Made by a program: the position numbers and the translations under genes. From Paracoccaceae bacterium (GTDB lineage: Bacteria > Pseudomonadota > Alphaproteobacteria > Rhodobacterales > Rhodobacteraceae), in contig DAOUQK010000011.1 in the NCBI GenBank assembly GCA_030625695.1, positions 1 through 25,142 of the forward strand: 25,142 nucleotides of DNA, in the 5' to 3' direction. Below, in pieces: positions 1 to 7,414 of this stretch. Position 1 is the stretch's first letter; every line of letters begins with the position of its first letter. The notes beneath the pieces are model-generated. The model was not told where the DNA came from. It made no database searches and saw nothing but the letters and a program-made list of their open reading frames with translations.

Positions 1-1037
1 GGGATACCGGCGTAGGTGCCACAGCCAGAGGCCGCCGTGATGCCGGGGACAATCTGAAAACCGATGCCGTTTTCCGCCAGCTTTTCAATCTCTTCACCAC
101 CACGGCCAAAAATGAACGGGTCACCTCCTTTAAGGCGCAACACCCGGTTTCCCTCTTTTGCCAGACGCACCATCAGATCGGATATATCCTCTTGCTGCAT
201 GGAGTGGTCCTGCGGCAGTTTGCCGACATAGATGCGGGTGGCATCGCGCCGTACCAGCGCCATGATGTCGTCGCCTACCAGCCGGTCGTATAGCACCACG
301 TCGCAACGCTGCATCAAGCGCAGGGCGCGGAAGGTGAGGAGATCAGGGTCACCGGGGCCAGAGCCGACAAGGTAGACTTCGCCGGTTTTTTGAGTAGTTC
401 CAGCCGTGGATTTTTCCAGGTCACTTTCGATTTGGCTGGTGGCGCGGTCGGTGTTGCCGGCCAGAAAGAAATCTCCGGCGGGGCCGTCGATCATCCGTTC
501 CCAGAACCGGCGGCGGTCGCGGCCTGATTTGATGACCGAGGCAATGCGGTCACGGAATGCGCCGGTGAAGCTGGCCAATTGGCCGAACGCGGCGGGCACG
601 ATGCTTTCAATGCGGGCACGTAAGATTCGGGCAATGACGGGCGCAGCACCGCCGGTTGAAATAGCGATGACGATGGGGGAGCGGTCAACGATCGACGGGG
701 TGATGAAATCGCATTTTTCGGTCCAGTCAGCGATATTGCACAGGACGTTGGCGGCGCGGGACCACTCGTAAAGCCGTTCGTCACGGTCCCGGTCCTCGGA
801 CGCGCCATAGACGATTGTGCAGCCGATCATGTCGGCGGCCTCGGGTAGGCGACTGTGGATGGTCAGGCCCGGTTGGCCGGACAGACCCAGCAGTTCCAGA
901 GTGGGGGCAGGGTCGAAGGCCTGTACTTCGGCCCCTGCGGCCAAGGCGCGTTCGACCCGACGGGCCGCAATCGTGTCGCCGCCGTCAACCAGAACGCAGC
1001 GACCTCGGACATCGAGAAATACCGGGAGATAGTCCAT
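1..1037 (-). CDS. cysG: Sirohaem synthase CysG, 3' end cut by window edge
   Basis: CysG-type enzymes convert uroporphyrinogen III to sirohaem in the cytoplasm: a C-terminal methyltransferase domain (SUMT/CobA) makes precorrin-2, and an N-terminal domain does NAD-dependent dehydrogenation and iron insertion. The reading frame starts at ATG 1037 with MDYLPVFLDVRGRCVLVDGG and stays open to base 1 (about 345 residues). Residues 1-200 are the dehydrogenase/ferrochelatase part, including ISTGGAAPVIARILRARIE. The SUMT part begins near residue 225 with VYLVGSGPGDPDLLTFRAL and contains the signature RLKGGDPFIFGRGGEE and then VPGITAASGC. About 110 C-terminal residues are missing beyond the window. It is last in a four-gene unit, 11 bp after the 67-aa ORF. 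Beside dsrAB it probably supplies the sulfite reductase cofactor. The dinucleotide loop reads VDGGDTIAARR, where most relatives have a GGG run. Confidence 0.95.
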   Translation of the reverse strand, partial: MDYLPVFLDVRGRCVLVDGGDTIAARRVERALAAGAEVQAFDPAPTLELLGLSGQPGLTIHSRLPEAADMIGCTIVYGASEDRDRDERLYEWSRAANVLCNIADWTEKCDFITPSIVDRSPIVIAISTGGAAPVIARILRARIESIVPAAFGQLASFTGAFRDRIASVIKSGRDRRRFWERMIDGPAGDFFLAGNTDRATSQIESDLEKSTAGTTQKTGEVYLVGSGPGDPDLLTFRALRLMQRCDVVLYDRLVGDDIMALVRRDATRIYVGKLPQDHSMQQEDISDLMVRLAKEGNRVLRLKGGDPFIFGRGGEEIEKLAENGIGFQIVPGITAASGCGTYAGI

Positions 1038-1048
1038 ATCAATCGTCC

Positions 1049-1252
1049 TTAATGCTGGGATGCAGGCAGTAATGCCGTAGCCAACTGCTCGGCTGTGGGC
1101 GAGTCCAGGTCAATTTGGGTCACGCGCTTACCTTCGAAGAACACCAGGCGGGTCATTTTCATGCCGCTTTCAAATTCGACTTCACGCACAACAACCCGTT
1201 TGTTGAACGGCAGGACTATTTCGCATTTATCGGTTACTATTTCGTCAGTCAT
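1049..1252 (-). CDS. Small unrecognised protein, 67 aa
   Basis: I do not recognise this family. The protein begins MTDEIVTDKCEIVLPFNKRV and reads as a compact, mostly beta-strand domain with alternating charged and hydrophobic residues. It has a single Cys (C10), no signal peptide and no membrane segment. The start at ATG 1252 is chosen because it overlaps the stop of the upstream 65-aa gene by 8 bp, an arrangement typical of translational coupling; the longer in-frame extension would run into that gene. cysG starts 11 bp downstream. Its place between a dioxygenase and cysG, divergent from dsrA, suggests an accessory role linked to sirohaem supply or sulfur oxidation, but this is inference from position only. 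Confidence 0.7.
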   Translation of the reverse strand: MTDEIVTDKCEIVLPFNKRVVVREVEFESGMKMTRLVFFEGKRVTQIDLDSPTAEQLATALLPASQH

Positions 1253-1442
1253 AGCTGGTGCCTTTGGTAAACGCGGTTTCCAGAATCCATTCCCATTTGC
1301 GCGGGGTATCGCGATAATCGGGCTTGAGGTCCATCTCGATGAACATATGCCCGGCCTCGGCGGCGTGGGCCACCAGTATTTCAAGCTGTGGGAAGGTCGT
1401 GACTTCGGGATTTGAGATGATCAGATCGCTTAGCTTGGCCAT
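1245..1442 (-). CDS. Small unrecognised protein, 65 aa
   Basis: This is an unrecognised acidic cytoplasmic protein beginning MAKLSDLIISNPEVTTFPQL. It is probably alpha/beta, with a helical stretch around residues 18-32 and a Trp/Asp/Lys-rich centre (DYRDTPRKWEWILETAF). No cysteine, signal peptide or membrane helix is visible. A good ribosome binding site (AAGGAAG) lies about 7 bp upstream of ATG 1442. The dioxygenase stop ends 1 bp before its start, and its own stop overlaps the next start, so the unit is clearly one operon. Codon usage looks like that of its neighbours. No function can be assigned. Confidence 0.75.
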   Translation of the reverse strand: MAKLSDLIISNPEVTTFPQLEILVAHAAEAGHMFIEMDLKPDYRDTPRKWEWILETAFTKGTSYD

Positions 1443-1443
1443 T

Positions 1444-2373
1444 TCATGTCTTCCTTTGTACTCGGTTATGGAACCGGACCCGTATCATCAACCGTCCGGC
1501 GTCTTCGTTTCCGTTCTGAAATTGTGTCCTGTTGTGCAAGGCATTATTGTTAAGAACGCCCTGTCCCGCTTTCAAGGCTACTTGCATCATCAGGGGATCA
1601 TTTGCCGCAAGTATTTCGGTCAGTGCGGCAATCGCCTCCTGTGTCACCGGTTCGTCGCACCACGAAATGCTGCGGGTGCGGGCAGTATAGCGCATTTGCA
1701 GACGCCCGGTCAGGGCATCGCCATAAAATACCGGCCCGACCGAGACCGGGCGCAATGAACCATCGGATTCGATGTTTTCCGGGATCGACATGACTGTGGG
1801 GTGCATCAGGGCGCGGATATAGGCGGGCGAAATGTCGCGCAGGCGGATATAGAGTATTTCGGGGTTAAAGAGTTGGTTCACCCCGCCATCTGCCGCCGGG
1901 CGGACACAATGCAAAATGAATGCTGAGATGCGGGCGTCCGGCGCGTTATAATAGCCATCGGTGTGCCAGTTCATGCCGCGCGGCGAATAGGGGATAAATC
2001 CGCGTTGATTGCCCTTGTCGGTGACACGCAGGGCGACAACGCCGGTGCCATCGGCGGACCTGTGCGCCTCGGCAACCTTCAATCCGAAAGCAGCGGCAAA
2101 ATCTCCGACCGGGGGAATATCTGTGGCGGAATGTTCAGAATCGCCGCCTGAATCGTCACTTGTGTAGAGCGCAAAATTGGCAGCATCACAGCGGTTTGTT
2201 AACTCGGAAACGACAGATTCGCCGGGATTCGACAGGTCTGAGACCTCGACCGGGGCCTGATTTAGCGCAATTTCCGCCGCTTTTAGTCGGTTTGAACGCC
2301 ATTCATCGTAGGCTGCGGATCCGTCCAGAGATTCCCAGTTAAACATCTGATTATTATTACTTAATGCTGACAT
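1444..2373 (-). CDS. TauD/TfdA-type Fe(II)/2-oxoglutarate dioxygenase
   Basis: Members of this family use Fe(II), O2 and 2-oxoglutarate to hydroxylate small substrates such as taurine, gamma-butyrobetaine or other carboxylates and sulfonates. From ATG 2373 the protein is 309 aa. The iron-binding HxD motif is visible as MNWHTDGYY (H137, D139), and the distal histidine lies in NNNALHNRTQF (H280); arginines at 298-300 (MIRVRF) are candidates for 2-oxoglutarate binding. The first ~120 residues are weakly conserved in look. The start is uncertain: GTG 2412 gives 322 aa and ATG 2346 gives 300 aa, and none has a strong ribosome binding site. It is first gene of the unit leading to cysG and divergent from dsrA. 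The substrate is unknown; a sulfonate would fit the setting but nothing in the sequence proves it. Confidence 0.8.
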   Translation of the reverse strand: MSALSNNNQMFNWESLDGSAAYDEWRSNRLKAAEIALNQAPVEVSDLSNPGESVVSELTNRCDAANFALYTSDDSGGDSEHSATDIPPVGDFAAAFGLKVAEAHRSADGTGVVALRVTDKGNQRGFIPYSPRGMNWHTDGYYNAPDARISAFILHCVRPAADGGVNQLFNPEILYIRLRDISPAYIRALMHPTVMSIPENIESDGSLRPVSVGPVFYGDALTGRLQMRYTARTRSISWCDEPVTQEAIAALTEILAANDPLMMQVALKAGQGVLNNNALHNRTQFQNGNEDAGRLMIRVRFHNRVQRKT

Positions 2374-2462
2374 TCGCTGCACCGTTTTTTGGGGTTTTCC
2401 AGGGCCTTTCACGGGGATTTATGGCCGTTTTGACGCATGGAGGGGTTTTGTTGATTGATTAT

Positions 2463-2484
2463 TACATTCGATTATTTAAATGTA
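2463..2484. promoter_or_regulatory. Candidate operator: 22-bp inverted repeat
   Basis: TACATT and AATGTA form a perfect 6-bp inverted repeat with a 10-bp AT-rich spacer. It sits in an unusually AT-rich patch of the divergent region between the dioxygenase start and dsrA, about 160 bp before dsrA. The size and symmetry suit a dimeric helix-turn-helix regulator that could control both directions. The regulator is unknown and no well-matched -35/-10 pair was found beside it. Confidence 0.3.
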
Positions 2485-2544
2485 TAGCCAGCGAAGCAGC
2501 GAGGTGATAGACTCTAAGCGTGAGGATTTAAGATATATCCACGC

Positions 2545-2583
2545 GGTATCTTTGAGGCAGGGATACCTTTAGGGTTAGACCCT
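2545..2583 (+). other. Two adjacent small hairpins in the dsrA leader
   Basis: GGTATC (2545-2550) pairs with GATACC (2562-2567) across an 11-nt loop. Directly after it, AGGGT TAG ACCCT (2571-2583) forms a second hairpin. Both lie 60-100 nt upstream of the dsrA start and would be in the 5' untranslated RNA if transcription starts further upstream. The remainder of the 2374-2645 gap holds the candidate operator and the dsrA ribosome binding site, with no gene seen. Confidence 0.3.
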
Positions 2584-2645
2584 TCTACTGCGACCATATC
2601 CGGCCAGACGATGGCCAAGACAAAATTGAGAATCGGGAGGATTCT

Positions 2646-3953
2646 ATGAAAGACGGAGATCACACAGGCGACGAGCCAAACAAAGGCAAGCCCGCTCTTC
2701 ATCCGACACCTCATCTGGATCAACTTGAGGATGGGCCATGGCCCAGCTTTGTGACCGGCATCAAAAAGTTGCGGGACGAAGGTGTTCCGAACAATCAGTT
2801 GGTCATGAATGACCTTTTGGGCCAGTTGAACCATTCCTATGAAAACCGTCTGGGTTACTGGAAGGGTGGCGCTGTTTCGGTGTTCGGGTATGGCGGCGGT
2901 ATCATCCCGCGCTTTTCCGAAGTGGCCGACAAATTCCCTGAGTCCAAAGAATTTCACACTCTGCGGGTAATGCCTCCTCCGGGCTTTCACTATACCACTG
3001 ACTTGCTGCGCCAGATGGCCGACATATGGGAAGAGCATGGCTCGGGCCTGATCGCATTCCATGGCCAGTCCGGCGACATCATGTTCCAGGGCTGTACCAC
3101 CGAGAACACCCAGAAAGCGTTTGATGCGCTGAACAAGATTGGTTTCGACCTTGGCGGCGCGGGGCCGGCTTTGCGGACTTCCATGAGCTGTGTGGGTGCC
3201 GCCCGTTGCGAGCAGTCGTGCTTTGATGAACAACGCGCCCTGCGTGGGATCATCAACAATCTGCTGGACGAAATGCACCGTCCCGCACTGCCGTATAAGT
3301 TCAAGTTCAAGTTTTCGGGTTGTGCCAATGACTGTGTCAACGCCATTCACCGGTCTGACATGGCGGTGATTGGTACGTGGCGCGATGACATCAAGATCAA
3401 CCAGGAAAAGGTCAAGGAACATGTGGCCGAGAAGGGCCGCAAGTATACCATCGACACGGTGGTTTCCATGTGTCCGACGCGGGCGATCTCGCTTAACGAC
3501 GATGACACCATCGACATCGACAACAAATCCTGCGTGCGCTGCATGCACTGTATCAACGTGATGACCAAGGCGCTTTCCCCTGGTGATGACAAAGGTGTGT
3601 CGGTTCTGGTTGGCGGTAAACGCTCGCTGAAAGTTGGCGATCTGATGGGCATCATGGTTGTGCCATTCATGAAGCTGGAAACGGACGAAGATTTCGAGAC
3701 ACTCGAAACTCTGGCTGAAGATCTGGTTGAATTCTTCGCCGATAACGCGCTTGAGCATGAGCGTGTTGGCGAGACGATTGACCGGATCGGCCTGCCGGCG
3801 TTCCTGGATGCGATGGAAATTGACGTTGATCCGAACATGGTCGCCCACCCGACAACATCAAGCTATGTGCGGACGGACGATTTTGACGAAGAAGCAGAAA
3901 AGTGGTTCGAGCGTAAGGCGCAAGAGGCCGGTCTGCAGATCAGCGCCGAGTAA
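2646..3953 (+). CDS. dsrA: Reverse dissimilatory sulfite reductase alpha subunit DsrA
   Basis: DsrA forms the cytoplasmic alpha2beta2 sirohaem sulfite reductase that in this setting works in reverse, oxidising DsrC-bound sulfane sulfur to sulfite. The protein is 435 aa, of usual length. The sirohaem/[4Fe-4S] cysteines are C182 and C188 (CVGAARC) followed by C226 and C230 (CANDC). An inserted ferredoxin domain supplies C276 (CPTRAI) and C296, C299 and C302 (CVRCMHC). ATG 2646 follows a strong GGGAGG site. dsrB follows after 72 bp containing a perfect hairpin. The oxidative assignment rests on the companion dsrEFH, dsrL and dsrN and the lack of dsrD, not on this protein alone. It is first gene of the operon. 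Confidence 0.97.
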   Translation: MKDGDHTGDEPNKGKPALHPTPHLDQLEDGPWPSFVTGIKKLRDEGVPNNQLVMNDLLGQLNHSYENRLGYWKGGAVSVFGYGGGIIPRFSEVADKFPESKEFHTLRVMPPPGFHYTTDLLRQMADIWEEHGSGLIAFHGQSGDIMFQGCTTENTQKAFDALNKIGFDLGGAGPALRTSMSCVGAARCEQSCFDEQRALRGIINNLLDEMHRPALPYKFKFKFSGCANDCVNAIHRSDMAVIGTWRDDIKINQEKVKEHVAEKGRKYTIDTVVSMCPTRAISLNDDDTIDIDNKSCVRCMHCINVMTKALSPGDDKGVSVLVGGKRSLKVGDLMGIMVVPFMKLETDEDFETLETLAEDLVEFFADNALEHERVGETIDRIGLPAFLDAMEIDVDPNMVAHPTTSSYVRTDDFDEEAEKWFERKAQEAGLQISAE

Positions 3954-3990
3954 TCTGCGTATCTGAAGCTAAGTTTTGAGAATTGGCCTA

Positions 3991-4006
3991 GCCGGATTTA
4001 TCCGGC
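3991..4006 (+). other. Intercistronic hairpin between dsrA and dsrB
   Basis: GCCGGAT TT ATCCGGC is a perfect 7-bp inverted repeat ending 4 bases before the GAGGGAG ribosome binding site of dsrB. It lacks a T-tract, so it is not a terminator. Such hairpins usually protect the upstream message or tune downstream translation. Confidence 0.55.
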
Positions 4007-4025
4007 CCTGAGGGAGAACAGTAAG

Positions 4026-5114
4026 ATGAGCCAGACGGCTGAAGAAGTAAAACCACGTACGGCGGACGAAGTTGGTGTGCCGGATCCGTTCCAGTACATG
4101 CACCCGACGTTAAGAGAAAACTACGGCGCATGGGACTATCACGACCGCCCGCAAGCTGGCGTTCTGCGCCATGTGGCGAAATCAGGCGACGTGGTTTACA
4201 CCGTGCGCGCCGGAACCCAGCGGCAGATGGATGTTTTCACCATCCGCACGCTGGCCGATATCGCCGATAATTTTGCCGAAGGGCATGTGCGGTTCACCAC
4301 GCGTTCGAACATTGAATATATGGTCACCAAAGAAGAAATGGTGGCACCTTTGGTCGAAGCGCTGAACGCCGCAGGATTCCCGATCGGCGGCACAGGCGCG
4401 TCTGTTTCGATGATCAGCCACACCCAGGGCTGGTTGCATTGTGACATTCCCGGCACCGATGCGTCGGGCGTGGTCAAAGGCATGATGGACATGCTGCACA
4501 ATGAGTTCATTCAGGAAAAGATGCCTAACCGGCTGAAGATCACCACATCCTGCTGTCAGATCAACTGTGGCGGGCAGGGTGATATTGCCATCAACGTGCA
4601 ATATACCAAGCCGCCCAAGATCAACCACGATCTGGTTGCCAACGTTTGCGAACGGCCCAGCGTTGTGGCGCGTTGCCCGGTTGCGGCGATCCGGCCTGCG
4701 ATGGTCAACGGCAAGCCGTCGCTGGAAGTTGACGAAAAGAAATGCGTTTGCTGCGGGGCCTGTTATCCGCCTTGTCCGCCGATGCAGATCAACAGCGACG
4801 ACAGCACCAAGATTGCGATCTGGGTTGGTGGCAAGCATTCGAATGCCCGTACCAAGCCGACATTCCACAAGTTGGCGGTTGCCAACCTTCCTAACAACGC
4901 GCCGCATTGGCCCGAGGTTAAGGAAGTCGTTGGTCGCATCGTTGCCGCCTATAAGTCCGATGCCAAACATTGGGAGCGGATGGGCGAATGGATCGACCGT
5001 ATCGGCTGGCCTCGGTTCTTTGAGATGACCGAACTGGCGTTCACCAAACACCACCTGGATATCTGGACTGGATCGCGTCACACGATGAACCATTCCGCGC
5101 ATATCCATTTCTAG
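4026..5114 (+). CDS. dsrB: Reverse dissimilatory sulfite reductase beta subunit DsrB
   Basis: This is the beta subunit of the DsrAB complex, which binds the catalytically active sirohaem. The protein is 362 aa, of usual length. The cofactor cysteines appear in SCCQINCGGQGDIAI (C176, C177, C181) with C217 in ARCPVAAI, and the ferredoxin domain follows as C240, C243, C246 and C250 (KKCVCCGACYPPCPP). ATG 4026 follows GAGGGAGAACA at a good distance. dsrE starts 11 bp after the stop. DsrC docks its C-terminal tail into the DsrAB channel at sirohaem, and DsrL is the expected electron acceptor, so all known partners are encoded downstream in the same operon. Confidence 0.97.
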   Translation: MSQTAEEVKPRTADEVGVPDPFQYMHPTLRENYGAWDYHDRPQAGVLRHVAKSGDVVYTVRAGTQRQMDVFTIRTLADIADNFAEGHVRFTTRSNIEYMVTKEEMVAPLVEALNAAGFPIGGTGASVSMISHTQGWLHCDIPGTDASGVVKGMMDMLHNEFIQEKMPNRLKITTSCCQINCGGQGDIAINVQYTKPPKINHDLVANVCERPSVVARCPVAAIRPAMVNGKPSLEVDEKKCVCCGACYPPCPPMQINSDDSTKIAIWVGGKHSNARTKPTFHKLAVANLPNNAPHWPEVKEVVGRIVAAYKSDAKHWERMGEWIDRIGWPRFFEMTELAFTKHHLDIWTGSRHTMNHSAHIHF

Positions 5115-5125
5115 GGGCTGAATAC

Positions 5126-5518
5126 GTGAAGTTTGGAGTAGTCATAAGTGAAGGCCCGTATACGCATCAAGCGGCGGATACGGCCTATCATTTCGTCAAA
5201 TCGGCGATTGCCAAGGGGCATGAGGTGCCGCGTGTGTTTTTCTATCACGACGGGGTCAATGTCGCGTCGCGCCTAAGTGTGCCGCCGCAGGATGAACGGC
5301 ACATTCAGAACAACTGGACCGCGTTGGCCAAGGATCACGGTGTTGATCTGGTGGTTTGCATCGCCGCCGCCCAACGGCGCGGCATGCTGGACGATAACGA
5401 GGCCAGGCGCCAAGGCAAAGACGCCAGTAATATTGCCGAGGGGTTCCGGATTTCCGGCCTTGGGCAGTTGATTGAAATGGGTATCCAGACCGACCGTCTG
5501 GTTACGTTTGGCGATTAG
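5126..5518 (+). CDS. dsrE: Sulfurtransferase subunit DsrE
   Basis: DsrE is the active-site subunit of the DsrE2F2H2 complex, a TusBCD relative that passes persulfide sulfur to DsrC. The protein is 130 aa and starts at GTG 5126 (MKFGVVISEGPYTHQ). The persulfide-carrying cysteine is C78 in DLVVCIAAAQRRGM, at the same residue number as the characterised Allochromatium protein. It is the only cysteine. The alpha/beta DsrE-like fold spans the whole protein. dsrB lies 11 bp before and dsrF 12 bp after. Its sulfur source here would be TusA and DsrE2, encoded beyond dsrN. Confidence 0.95.
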   Translation: MKFGVVISEGPYTHQAADTAYHFVKSAIAKGHEVPRVFFYHDGVNVASRLSVPPQDERHIQNNWTALAKDHGVDLVVCIAAAQRRGMLDDNEARRQGKDASNIAEGFRISGLGQLIEMGIQTDRLVTFGD

Positions 5519-5530
5519 AGAGGGCGGGAA

Positions 5531-5938
5531 ATGTCTGAGATCAAAAAATTCCTCTACGTGAACCGCAAAGCGCCGTATGGCACAATCTATGCGCTGGAAA
5601 GCCTGGAAGTTGTGCTGATTGGGGCGGCGTTTGAACAGGATGTTAGCCTGGCGTTTCTCGATGACGGTGTGTTCCAGCTGACCAAAGGTCAGAGCACGGA
5701 TGGCATCGGCATCAAGAACTTTTCGCCGACTTACCGCGCGCTGGGCGACTATGAAGTGACCAAACTTTATGTCGAACAGGAATCGCTGGACGAGCGTGGA
5801 TTGACGTTGGATGACCTGCAAGCGGTTGTTTATGAAGACGAAGATGACGATTGGGAAGAAAAGCCTTCTATCCGCGTCGTCAACCGTGCTGAGATGGCCG
5901 ACTTAATGGCCGATCAGGACGTGGTTTTAAGCTTTTAA
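5531..5938 (+). CDS. dsrF: Sulfur relay subunit DsrF
   Basis: DsrF is the TusC-like structural subunit of the DsrEFH hexamer. The protein is 135 aa (MSEIKKFLYVNRKAPYGTIY) and contains no cysteine, consistent with a non-catalytic role. The family segment EVVLIGAAFEQDVSLAFLDDG is followed by an acidic region (YEDEDDDWEE, about residues 101-110). AGAGGGCGGGAA gives a good ribosome binding site. dsrH begins 12 bp downstream. Confidence 0.93.
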   Translation: MSEIKKFLYVNRKAPYGTIYALESLEVVLIGAAFEQDVSLAFLDDGVFQLTKGQSTDGIGIKNFSPTYRALGDYEVTKLYVEQESLDERGLTLDDLQAVVYEDEDDDWEEKPSIRVVNRAEMADLMADQDVVLSF

Positions 5939-5950
5939 GAGGGGGCGGAT

Positions 5951-6259
5951 ATGTCAACATTACACACAGTCAACAAATCGCCCTTTGCCACGGGATCGCT
6001 GGCAAGCTGTCTGGCGCATTGCAAGGACGGCGATGCCGTTCTGATGATTGAAGACGGGGTTTATGGCGGGCTTTCGGGCACTGCCGTTGCCGACCTCGTG
6101 CAACAAAAGACTGGATCGGTAGCGATCTATGTTCTAAGCGCGGACTCAGAAGCGCGCGGACTGGCGGCTGAAAAGCTGCTACAGGGAATAAAAGGCGTAG
6201 ACTATGACGGGTTTGTCGATCTGGTCGCTGACCACGATCGCACCCAAAGCTGGCTTTGA
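5951..6259 (+). CDS. dsrH: Sulfur relay subunit DsrH
   Basis: DsrH is the TusB-like subunit of DsrEFH. The protein is 102 aa (MSTLHTVNKSPFATGSLASC) and has the family cysteine at C20, with a second at C24. The pattern of short strands and helices matches the DsrH fold. A GGGGGCGG site precedes the ATG. A 41-bp gap containing a small CCCC/GGGG hairpin (6266-6278) separates it from dsrC. Confidence 0.93.
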   Translation: MSTLHTVNKSPFATGSLASCLAHCKDGDAVLMIEDGVYGGLSGTAVADLVQQKTGSVAIYVLSADSEARGLAAEKLLQGIKGVDYDGFVDLVADHDRTQSWL

Positions 6260-6300
6260 AATAGTCCCCTTGGCGGGGCAAACTAAAAAGGAAGATACCA

Positions 6301-6633
6301 ATGGATTATGATGTAAACGGGACGACTGTTGCGGCCGACGAAGAGGGTTATATCACCAACCTGAACGAATGGACCAAAGAGCTGGCCGACGTGATTGCCG
6401 TCAACGAAAAGATCGACATGAACGAAGAACACTGGGAAGTTGTGAACTTTCTGCGTGACTATTACGAAGAATATCAGATCGCTCCGGCGGTTCGGGTTCT
6501 GATCAAGTCGGTCAAAAAGACCATGGGCAAAGAAAAAGGCAACAACAAGTACATGTACGAATTGTTCCCTTATGGTCCGGCCAAGCAGGCATGTAAGATC
6601 GCGGGTCTTCCTAAGCCGACTGGCTGCGTGTAA
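6301..6633 (+). CDS. dsrC: Sulfur carrier protein DsrC (TusE family)
   Basis: DsrC carries sulfur between the DsrEFH relay, the DsrAB active site and the DsrMKJOP membrane complex. The 110-aa protein ends in the diagnostic flexible arm ACKIAGLPKPTGCV, with CysB at C98 and the penultimate CysA at C109. Both are present, as required for trisulfide/disulfide chemistry; TusE-type proteins lack CysB. The helical core sits at about residues 18-95. A strong ribosome binding site (AAAAAGGAAG) is preceded by a hairpin. Its position between dsrH and dsrM is the standard one. Confidence 0.97.
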   Translation: MDYDVNGTTVAADEEGYITNLNEWTKELADVIAVNEKIDMNEEHWEVVNFLRDYYEEYQIAPAVRVLIKSVKKTMGKEKGNNKYMYELFPYGPAKQACKIAGLPKPTGCV

Positions 6634-6689
6634 TTCACGTAAGTTACTGACTTTAAAGAACACTCACAAACACTACGGGAGAAGTGCGC

Positions 6690-7412
6690 GTGCTTTCTGT
6701 ACTTTATGCGATATTATTCTACGTGGCGACGGCGATTATGGTCGTCGGCGTTGGCATGAAAATTCGCAAATATGCGCGTGTACCAGCACCGTTGAAAATC
6801 CCCACCACGCCCGCGCCGACGACGCAGACGGGCGTGGTGTTAAGGATGTTTCGAGAGGTAGTGTTCTTTGAAAGCCTGTTCAAATCCAACAAGTGGATTT
6901 GGATATTCTCTTGGGTATTTCACATGGGCATGTGGCTGGTTCTGATCCGCCACCTGCGTTATTTCACCCAACCCGTCTGGGAATGGGTGGTGTTTGCACA
7001 ACCCTACGGAACCTATGCCGGGTTCGCCATGTTGGGTGGCCTTCTGGGCCTGTGGGCGCGGCGGTTTCTGGTGGAACGTATTCGCTATATCTCAAACCCG
7101 TCCGATCATCTGATGCTGGCCTTGCTGGTGGCAATTGTCGGCTCTGGTCTGATGATGCGTTTTGTTGGCTCTGCCGATATCATCATGGTCAAGGCGTATA
7201 TGCTGGGGCTGATGCGGTTGCGGATTGAAACGTTGCCAGCCAATCCTGTGTTGTTGTTGCATCTGGGTCTGGTGGCCAGCCTGATGATCATCTTTCCGAT
7301 CTCGAAACTGATGCACGCGCCGGGCGTATTCTTTAGCCCGACCCGCAACCAAATCGACAACCCACGCGAAAAACGTCACCTGGCCCCCTGGGCCGCCGAG
7401 CTGGAGAAATAA
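6690..7412 (+). CDS. dsrM: Membrane cytochrome b subunit DsrM
   Basis: DsrM is the NarI-like dihaem cytochrome b of the DsrMKJOP complex, moving electrons between DsrK and the quinone pool. From GTG 6690 the protein is 240 aa (MLSVLYAILFYVATAIMVVG). About five to six membrane helices are visible. Candidate haem histidines lie in SWVFHMGMWLVLIRHLRYF, SDHLMLALL and LLLHLGLVASLMII. The segment RVPAPLKIPTTPAPTTQTGV after helix 1 is typical of DsrM. GTG 6684 is also possible, but only 6690 leaves proper spacing (8 nt) from GGGAG. dsrK starts 2 bp after the stop. Confidence 0.93.
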   Translation: MLSVLYAILFYVATAIMVVGVGMKIRKYARVPAPLKIPTTPAPTTQTGVVLRMFREVVFFESLFKSNKWIWIFSWVFHMGMWLVLIRHLRYFTQPVWEWVVFAQPYGTYAGFAMLGGLLGLWARRFLVERIRYISNPSDHLMLALLVAIVGSGLMMRFVGSADIIMVKAYMLGLMRLRIETLPANPVLLLHLGLVASLMIIFPISKLMHAPGVFFSPTRNQIDNPREKRHLAPWAAELEK

Positions 7413-7414
7413 TC

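Noticed and set aside
2514..3848. 444-codon minus-strand frame opposite dsrA
   Set aside because: It is antisense to dsrA with no domain features. The same applies to minus-strand frames opposite dsrB (4182-5108), dsrL copy A (8826-10031), dsrN (15720-16778) and rpsM/rpsK (22160-23146).
3991..4006. Terminator between dsrA and dsrB
   Set aside because: There is no T-tract after the hairpin, and the genes encode one complex.
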